Notes under the pieces: model-generated
What the model was told of the DNA's origin: nothing
What the model saw: only the letters and a program-made list of their open reading frames with translations
Database searches by the model: none
Translations under genes and position numbers: made by a program
Assembly (NCBI GenBank): GCA_001939145.1
Contig: LSRX01000812.1
Location: 66,628 to 130,627 of the forward strand
Length of the DNA: 64,000 bases
Direction: 5' to 3'
DNA from: Symbiodinium microadriaticum
Taxonomy: Eukaryota; Sar; Dinophyceae; Suessiales; Symbiodiniaceae
Shown: piece by piece, positions 56,901-64,000 of the stretch
Layout of the letters: each line of letters opens with the position of its first letter
Numbering within the stretch: position 1 is the stretch's first letter

Positions 56901-58225
56901 CCACCCTCCGTTCCCCGTCTGTCCGATACATCGTAAGCGGCCACACCCAAAAGGGGGAGATAGATAGAGAAAGAGAGAGAGAGAGGTTTTGCACGTAGGT
57001 GGGTTCAGGCTGGTGTTCCGAAATGGAAAGGCCCGGTCCGGATCCGTCGCTATCCTGGAGCAGACAAATCAGCATCACTGGATGGATGGGAGGCAAGATG
57101 CAGCAGCATCCTAACCAGCGAAATGATGATACGTACAGCCCTGAGTTCATCCAGGATTCACTGCATAGATGGTCATGAACAAGCTGATGAACGTGTTGCC
57201 TGCAGGCGCCAAGCCACACACACACACACACATACACACACACACACGCACTCACATACGAGACGGGGTTAGCAAGAGGCAAATTCCACAACAGCTGTGC
57301 AGCCGACCTCAGCCGAGCCAGCTGCCGCAACGCAGCATGACAGTACCCATCGTAGCAGGGCAGAGAGGGAACACTCAAACATAAATTCTCTGAAGAAAGA
57401 CCAATGATCCTTTTCATATTGATGATAAGAACAACTTGGAAACGACATGAAACCTGCATGAAGCCTTTCATGCGAGTCTCCACATGTCCTGAATGAAGCC
57501 CTTTCTTCTATCTTGCTAGGATATCGGCCGAGGTGCAAAGAGTAATGGCGAAATTCACATTGAAGAGCCAGACATCGGCTCTATCCTGCCAGGAACAAAC
57601 TCTCCGGGCTGTAGTTTCTCTTGCCCGCTTGCACTTACGGTCGGCAGCACAGGGCAAGAAGTCTTTGGACGCAGGCCATCGACATCAACGCAAGAGAAAC
57701 TGAAGGAGCATAAACCAGAAACGATCTGACCAGTTACAACCCTGGGTGCGGCAGGCCTTGCGATGGTATCCCACTCCCCACGCAGAATTCCAGACTTTAC
57801 CTTCATCGCTCGATTGCCATTTCCAGCTTCACGGTCGCTTGAAGCTGCAGGCTGCTTTTGATGCTAGAGCTCGGGCTTCAACTTCTGTCCGGACAGGCAC
57901 CGCCCTCTGGCGAAGACTCGAACCAGAGCCTAGAGATAGCTCCCAGCCGAAACAGCAGGTCTCTCCGTTCGTGCCCGATTCACCAAGCCCACTCCTGCGA
58001 TGTGTCCGGCCACAATACCTTCAAGTCAGACCTCTAGCTATGACCTATGGACCAGGGGAAGATGGTGCGCAGCAGCCTGTGCCTGACAACGCCTGTGTGT
58101 GGGATTTTGCACCTGGCGGAATTGAGAACAAATCCTTTCACGGCAAGCAGCCACGAAGCATCACAACTTACGCTAGGCCCCAAATCGTCAGCTGGCGGAT
58201 AAGTGGACGCATGTCCGACTCTAAC
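53951..58225. other. Single-copy region, no gene recognised
   Basis: Short open frames on both strands without conserved motifs. The least unlikely are a Lys/Glu-rich plus-strand frame at 54841-55077 (LFVETKKKVKKTLREGHERL) and minus-strand frames at 56572-56793 and 57555-57806. A CA microsatellite lies at about 57216-57250 and a GA run at about 56960-56985. Confidence 0.35.
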
Positions 58226-58450
58226 CCTCGTCAAACGAGCCACCACCCAACTGACCGTTGATGATGCCCATGATGATGCCATTGACCGTCCTGGATACAA
58301 AAGCAGTCAGGATGTAAATTCGTCCGAAGCTGGAACCATCAATTGCACGAATTTGCTCTTCAAAGAGCGCATAGCTTGCACACAACTTCAACATGGAGCG
58401 TGCGCTATGTCGGCTTGGCGTCATGAGCGGCCCACTAGCATTGCTGCCCG
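58226..58450 (-). CDS. Possible exon with amphipathic/membrane helix
   Basis: Preceded on the minus strand by CTACTTGGCAG (acceptor) and followed by GTTAGAG (weak donor). It encodes about 75 residues: PLMTPSRHSARSMLKLCASY, ALFEEQIRAIDGSSFG, then RIYILTAFVSRTVNGIIMGI, which looks helical and hydrophobic. It could be part of the same gene as 53711-53950, but the intervening sequence does not show this. Product unknown. Confidence 0.33.
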
Positions 58451-58644
58451 CTGCCAAGTAGGGCATGACCACATACCTCAGCCGAGCTGCTGTTTAAGAT
58501 GCTTTCATGCGCAGGACAGGGCAGCTATGAGTAAAGCCAAGGCCTCGCTTCGAACATGCAAGCACCGCAGCTCCCGAAGAGGATCACAAGGAATTTCTGG
58601 AAAAGTCTACTGGTATAGCCTCTGCACAACCCCTGCTCTTCCGT

Positions 58645-58905
58645 TTAGGCGCGCAGACCCTTTTCAATGCGCACTCGCCAGCCCGGACCCGTTGCACCGA
58701 AGATCCTCTGCACGCAAAAATGTCCACTGCCCTTTCTGAACCGAGCAGCAGGTTGAACCCCATCGTCAAGACGTTGATAAAAATGAACATTTGCAGCACC
58801 TGCATCTGGTTGTTGCATGTTGTGCATTCGCACGAAGCAGCATGCCACAAAGGCTAGCGCGCAAAATCCTTGCATGAAGGTTAAAACCATCTTATTCTGA
58901 GGCAT
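58645..58905 (-). CDS. Possible exon, short hydrophobic segment
   Basis: Frame reads MPQNKMVLTFMQGFCALAFV then CCFVRMHNMQQPDAG, with a single membrane-type stretch, and continues to 58645. A second frame overlapping it (NVLTMGFNLLLGSERAVDIF) is similarly plausible, so the true frame is uncertain. It lies about 200 bases upstream, in minus-strand sense, of the candidate at 58226-58450. Confidence 0.22.
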   Translation of the reverse strand: MPQNKMVLTFMQGFCALAFVACCFVRMHNMQQPDAGAANVHFYQRLDDGVQPAARFRKGSGHFCVQRIFGATGPGWRVRIEKGLRA

Positions 58906-60715
58906 TTGTCCGTCTTGTGCTCCTTCAACAGCTTAGTCTCATGTGTAGTCTTGTTGATTCCTGAGGTGTAATTAAGGTCTCAAGAAGCATTTCCACCTCC
59001 TCGCAATGCTCGACTGTCCTTCTAAAACTTCCAGAGGATCTGATGGTGCTTATTGGGCTTTACACGGATGTTCGATTTTGTGTCCCTTTGTGGTCGCACG
59101 CACGAAAGCTTCCCCCTTTGGGCAAGCAACGGCATACAGTAAGAACAATCGGGCGACGACCACCCGGTTCTGGGTAGGACCTCGGGCTTCGGGGGCCACA
59201 GCAGGTTGGTAGCTGGGATGCGCTTGCCTGTCTTGACATACAAGACGATGCACGCTGCTACACCGTGTCGTCGAAATTCAAGGTCGTCCCGATTCGGGAG
59301 GCTCGATCAGAATTCCCATCAAACTCTGCCCTGGTGTCGTGCCTGTCCCACTGCTTTCCTTCAGGCGCAAAACTCATCTAGGCGCCAACATGGAATATTC
59401 AGTCTCGGTTCACTGCGCTCGTGGCTCAGCTTGACAACTAAGCAAGTGAGACAGTTGGGAACACTAGCCATGCTTTGTTGACAGAATGGCCTAGCAAAAG
59501 CTGCATCACCCCTCAATGAACCCCATTTGCGCGGCCCGCGGTCCACTCGTTGCTCGCGATGGCTTCATCAGCGATTCCCAGATTCTCCCAGCAGATATCC
59601 GGCGGTTCGGAATTCACCTCGGCAACCTGGCGAACAGAAGCTTCTGTTTTTAAATGCTCTTTGCAGTTTGGACTTTAAGGGTATCGGGTTACGGTTTAGG
59701 GCACACCCCAGCCGCAACCTGAATCTGCTTCTGCTGATAGGTGAAGAGGGACTCTTTGGCCTCATAGGCTTTCATGATGGCATCCTTCAGTGGGTCATGT
59801 CTGCCTTTCGCTCTGGCGGAGGCTTCGACTTCTCATCTTTTGCATCTTTGTTGTGCCAAGCCCGAACCCTAGACCTCTCAGCTCAATTTTGGGATCGTCT
59901 GTTGGAGCCGGTCCTTCCCGGACTCTACTTCACATGATGGTTTCAGGGAAATTACAGGGAAGCTGAACGATAGGGAAACTTGACCCCCTTGGAGTCAGAG
60001 CCCAGGTCCTTGCCCGTGGACTTGGTCATGACCAAGAAAGCTTGGCCTCCGAACCACAATTAACGAGAGAGAGGGACAGAGAGCCGTTCAAGGGAGGCCG
60101 TGCGCTTATGTTTTTTGTGTTGGGAACGGGTAGTCGTACCATCGTTGCCCACTACATCCCAACTGAAGCTCAATACGCCCCGCAAAACTCTATCAGAAAG
60201 AAAGCAATCCTATTCTAAGGTGGTGCAACTATAGGCAACAGGCTTATTGGTTTTGTGGCTCATGGCTGTAGGTGGTTTCGATGACCGGTTACTGCCTCGA
60301 CTACCATATTATGCTTTGAGACATGTCTTGTAGTTGGTCAAATTAGATTCAACAATCCCATTAGATCGCAAACTGCCAAAAAAAGACCAGTCGTGAATTT
60401 AGACCTGCACTATCATTGAAACTAGCTAGTATGCGCGACTATGCAACGAACCTACAGTTTACTGTTTGGCTATCATCTTCAAACTTCTAGTCTAGTGTTT
60501 TCAAGATATAGCATTGCAAACTTCTCATACATGTCCTGTCACATTGTGTAACCTGCTGCGAAGAGCTGCTGGCATGCCCTGCAGACAAAGTTACCGGGCT
60601 GACCTGTTAAAGATTCGCCCTTGGAAGTGTAAGCGTTGAAGCTGCAGGCCACATGCACACCCGGACTGTCCTCAACCTAACCCAAAGCCGGCGGGACCCC
60701 TGCCAACGGTTGCAA
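58906..60715. other. No gene seen
   Basis: Only short unconserved frames. The T- and A-rich part at 60,300-60,560 has none of note. Confidence 0.4.
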
Positions 60716-61000
60716 CTACCCAAACCGGGCAAAGCTTTTCCTAACTTGTTCTAGAGCCGCGGAAACTACACTGTAGTCACTATGGGCATCGACAGGGTTC
60801 AGGAACGCTTCTTCTTCCTCCCCTGTGCCGACACGAGTGCTCTGAGTGCTCTGAGAGCTGAGGTCATGGCCAGTGCCCTTGAGCTTCTTCTCCCCATCAA
60901 ACCATTCCTGGGCCTCAAGAAGGAAGAAGTGAAAAAACACAGGCCTGGCGTTAGTGCTTTCGGAATTGGGACTTAGGGGTGCTCTGTCGCGGTGAACATG
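60716..61000 (-). CDS. Possible exon, charged soluble segment
   Basis: The minus frame reads FFLLEAQEWFDGEKKLKGTG, then SSQSTQSTRVGTGEEEEAFL and VVSAALEQVRKSFARFG down to 60716. The composition is acidic and Ser/Thr-rich. The frame is open upstream to 61099, but that part looks less like coding. No family recognised. Confidence 0.25.
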   Translation of the reverse strand, partial: HVHRDRAPLSPNSESTNARPVFFHFFLLEAQEWFDGEKKLKGTGHDLSSQSTQSTRVGTGEEEEAFLNPVDAHSDYSVVSAALEQVRKSFARFG

Positions 61001-61804
61001 GCTACCGACTTGTGGGGCGAATTCCACTTTTCCAGCCCTCGTGCATTGAACCCGTTCCAAGACTTCCGGACTGCTGGAGCACCAACCCTGACGCGACAAA
61101 CGCTGCAGGAAAGCTCTTCACGAAGGTACGAGTACATGCATGCTGACACTCGCTGTTCGGCTCTTCAAAAGTTCGACCGCTCAGCCCCAAAGAAAAGAGG
61201 ACTGCGCGCGTGTGATTGCCTTGCTCCGATCTTTGGCCACATCGTCCTTCAGGTTCCCCAAGCTTTCCTCGCGGATGCGAAAGCGCAAGCTCTGCCGAGG
61301 CCCAGACAGCCCCGGGGCACCTTCGCGAATGCCATTTCTTGAGCATCCGCCGTCTTACCCTTCAGCATGAGCTCGATCTCTGTTGCACTGCAAAACCTCA
61401 GGAGCACTGGCACACATCTCTATAAGGAGTCCCCAAACGGCCCTTGTGAAGCTGTAGCTCGACCGCTTCTTCCAAGTCTCTCCACTCATGGGCTGTTCCC
61501 CCCTACGTTCCCTTGAGTAAGCCTTTGATGGCCACCTCTGCTTTTTAACTCGCCCTGTCTCGCTCCATCTCCCTCTCCCTCGACCTGATCTTCGCCATGC
61601 TATCGCTTTATATAGGCCACGTGAGCTCACAAGGATCCTTCAAAAATTGGCTGAACCACCCTCAAGGTATTCTTCTCTCTTAGTCATAGTCCCTGCAAGG
61701 CCACCGGTCGAGCATGTCGTAGACCTCCCATTTCAGCGCCTCATCGCCTCGCCAGTGGCTCCGAGGCAGCGGCCACAAAAATACGCTGCAAAGACGGCTC
61801 TCTT

Positions 61805-61907
61805 ATATATTATCTTATATATGTATGATATTACATATTATATATTATATATATACTATATATACTGTATTATTTATATATATATATATATATATATACA
61901 TACTATA

Positions 61908-61951
<44 letters not shown>
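61805..61951. repeat. TA microsatellite
   Basis: About 150 bases of interrupted (TA)n, ending in a pure run of about 36 bases. Confidence 0.9.
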
Positions 61952-61955
<4 letters not shown>

Positions 61956-62669
61956 ACCACCTATTCCCAAGAAAAGTATCAAAGAAAGAAAGAAGCCCTG
62001 TTTTGAGTCTTCGAGCCTCCGAAGTCGTAGCCGATGCCTGGCCAGGACATCTTATGGCTCGAAGCTCTCAGTTCACTCAGTTCAACAGTTCAACCCCAAG
62101 GCTTTACGCCGACTTCACGCCGTTCCTTTACACAAGCTGACATCTTCCAGCCGGCGCAAGGCAAGGTCAGGAAAGGGAGAGTTCTGACGCAGCACACTGG
62201 GCTGCACAGCTGCTGCAGAGTTGGGAGTCTCTGTCCGCATCGAACCTTTGGCTGCCGAGGTGCTTACACCTTGGACCTCGAAGTTGATCCTGCTCCTCCC
62301 AGGGTCAGGGCTGCAAGGGAAGTGCGGAAAAGTGAAAGTTGGGGGGGGGGGTTTCAGGTGGTTGTTGCATCGCTTCGCAGACGCTACTCGGCGACACTGG
62401 AACAAGGAGAAGGCGAGGATGCAGCCAAAAGCTGTCAACAGAACATTGGGGATGCTTCTGCTTTAAGTCAGCAAAAAGCTGGCTTCAAGCTGACCCCTCA
62501 TAATGGACGGGTGCTTGCCAGGGCACTGTGCGAGTTGTGCTTCTGCCCACTTCTTCAAAGCCACCTTCAACCAATCACAACAACTCTTCACAAGGACTCT
62601 TCTGGTCTCATTTTTCAGCTGGTAGCCCGGGCGTGAAGCCTCGACCTCCCTTACGAGAGGAATCTAAAC

Positions 62670-62949
62670 CTTCCTTGTCGGTGTTGCTCCGTCGGCCTCG
62701 TCTGTCAAGTCCGTCGGAAGGCCTGATTGTACATGCTGCAATTCTGACTGCAGTGCAAATGCCCTCGGCCAAAACGGCAAGTGTGCCCATACCAAAGTAA
62801 GTTGTTGGCCTTTTAGCAGCACGCAGAAGTCGCTCATGCTCGTGCTCTCTTCGTCGAACCTGGCGCCAGGACTCCAGGACAGCAGGTGGGAGCCAGCCGA
62901 CAAAACATGCTACCAGAACCCCGTCGGGTTGCAAGCTTGCACTCTTGCG
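62670..62949 (-). CDS. Possible membrane-protein exon
   Basis: On the minus strand an acceptor CACATCGCAG precedes 62949 and a donor AAG/GTTTAG follows 62670. The frame reads GVLVACFVGWLPPAVLESW, a basic loop (RRREHEHERLLRAAKRP) and YFGMGTLAVLAEGICTAVRI, which together would be two membrane-type segments. A CA/TG microsatellite (62955-62987) abuts the acceptor. An alternative overlapping frame is also open, so this is a candidate. Confidence 0.33.
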
Positions 62950-62987
62950 CTGCGATGTGTGTGTGCGTGTGTGTGTGTGTGTGTCGT

Positions 62988-63800
62988 GTCTGTTGTCGAC
63001 TGCCGCGTGCCACGTTGTCAGTGGACCGTCATGGGAACATGAGATTGATGGCATAGCGGCATAGTTACTAGGAGCATAGCTCTCTTCGCTGGCCTTTTCG
63101 CAAACCTCTTTTGAGCTGCCACAAAGTACAGGGAGCTTGCGAGCAGCCCCACATACCTGCAACGCTCGGCTGTGGTCTCCCCTTCTGCCTAGCACGCAAA
63201 GCAACCGAAGATTGAAGTTCGGTCCGCTAGAAGCACCGTGCCCTCCAAACAGCAGCCTATCTTAAATGCTTGCAGAAGAACAGGACGCCGAAAGCCAGCG
63301 CACCTCAGATGCTACAGCATCACAATCAACCTGTCTCAAAATCTCGCTCGGCTTGGGAGCGATCCCTTGGTGAGCCAGGGAAATTTGCCTTGAACGCCTG
63401 CATCAGTGCACGTGTCTTCGAGAGCTCCCCTCTATGATCATTCTGAAGATCCTCCGACTCAATGGGTCCAGCTCTTGGCAAGTAGATCTCACTTCGTCAG
63501 TAGTACCAGGCACAGCCTCTAAACCCTCAAGCCTAAACCGGATCTTAAGGTAGGTAGCTTATCCAAGGGCAGGGCGGGTGGGTCCAATGTACTCTTCCTT
63601 GCCTACGTGTCCAAGCATCCCAGGGGAACGAAAGGTTAACCTTTAAGGTTAAGGAGTTTTTGGTTAAACAGGGACTATAGCACCCCAAATAGGCCCAAAT
63701 AGGTCAAAGGTAACCTACTCTACTGCTAATTTTTTTGCCAGCACCATGATTGAACTCGCGTGGCAGTATCGTCGCAGCATGTAGGGCACACCCCGTCTTC
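62988..63800. other. No gene seen
   Basis: No supported reading frame. A short self-complementary patch (AGGTTAACCT, AACCTTTAAGGTT) lies at about 63,632-63,655. Confidence 0.4.
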
Positions 63801-63995
63801 TTAGTGGTCACGCTGAACACGGTCTGCCCGCAGATGGGAGGTATCGTTGAAGCGTACCAGAGACCAACCTCCAAGCTCATCCATCTTTTGGGGCGCATAC
63901 CGCATCTCCGTAATTGATGTGTTGTCAATCTGGGCCGTCACAGAAAAAGAAGGTGCGGCAGAAATGGCTCCGCGAACGAAGCTTTTCAGCGACAT
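63801..63995 (-). CDS. Possible C-terminal exon, runs towards the right edge
   Basis: The frame MSLKSFVRGAISAAPSFSVT then NTSITEMRYAPQKMDELGG and WSLVRFNDTSHLRADRVQRD ends in TAA at 63801. The composition is ordinary for a folded protein and the overlapping frame is poorer. The ATG at 63993-63995 may be internal, since the frame stays open to the window edge. Product unknown. Confidence 0.35.
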   Translation of the reverse strand: MSLKSFVRGAISAAPSFSVTAQIDNTSITEMRYAPQKMDELGGWSLVRFNDTSHLRADRVQRDH

Positions 63996-64000
63996 GCCGT

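Overview
The window looks like nuclear DNA of a dinoflagellate (Symbiodiniaceae-like). I infer this from the combination of a tandemly repeated gene, degenerate TTTAGGG/CCCTAAA tracts scattered through the spacers, dense microsatellites, a Penelope-like reverse transcriptase with a YADN active-site box, and sparse coding sequence. Nothing suggests a bacterial or organellar origin. I saw no rRNA, tRNA, CRISPR array or dinoflagellate spliced-leader relic.

The first 48.4 kb is a direct tandem array of three copies (here A0, A1, A2) of a segment carrying one minus-strand gene, a CRT-like (chloroquine-resistance-transporter-like, drug/metabolite transporter superfamily) membrane transporter. A0 enters from the left edge with only the gene's 5' end (1-220). 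A1 has a full 443-codon ORF (26801-28132). A2 (45327-46670) has the same gene with one in-frame nonsense codon and a changed stop codon. The A1-to-A2 spacing is about 18.5 kb and the A0-to-A1 spacing about 27.9 kb. The excess in A0 is explained by a ~9.95 kb retroelement inserted at about 6911-16860, whose empty site can be read in A1 near 33,000. A conserved acidic ORF (25918-26151 in A1, 44426-44659 in A2) may be the last exon of the transporter.

The insertion is the most interesting object. It is a Penelope-like retroelement with ~380-bp direct terminal repeats (pseudo-LTRs). All its ORFs lie on the minus strand. In transcription order they are: a disordered acidic region plus a conserved globular domain (14778-13313); an Arg/Ser-rich protein with a coiled coil (13158-11989); a reverse transcriptase with an apparent N-terminal GIY-YIG-like nuclease end and a zinc-knuckle-like Cys/His cluster (11768-9275); a small coiled-coil ORF (9148-8801); a Trp- and Arg/Ser-rich ORF (8611-8358); and a Ser-rich/basic ORF (8106-7440). 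Stops and frame changes show that this copy is decayed. Its right repeat is interrupted by 1.3 kb containing an 89-bp tandem repeat and a 606-base assembly gap.

A2 is further marked by a 126-bp MITE (48108-48233) with long terminal inverted repeats and a 3-bp target duplication; its empty site is readable in both A0 and A1. The A1 and A2 left arms are nearly identical from about 20.3 to 25.5 kb, but their left ends are shuffled and include a 70-bp micro-inversion.

From 48.4 to 64 kb the sequence is not part of the array. I recognise no complete gene there. I list several low-confidence minus-strand exon candidates, some with membrane segments and plausible splice sites, and the microsatellites that separate them.
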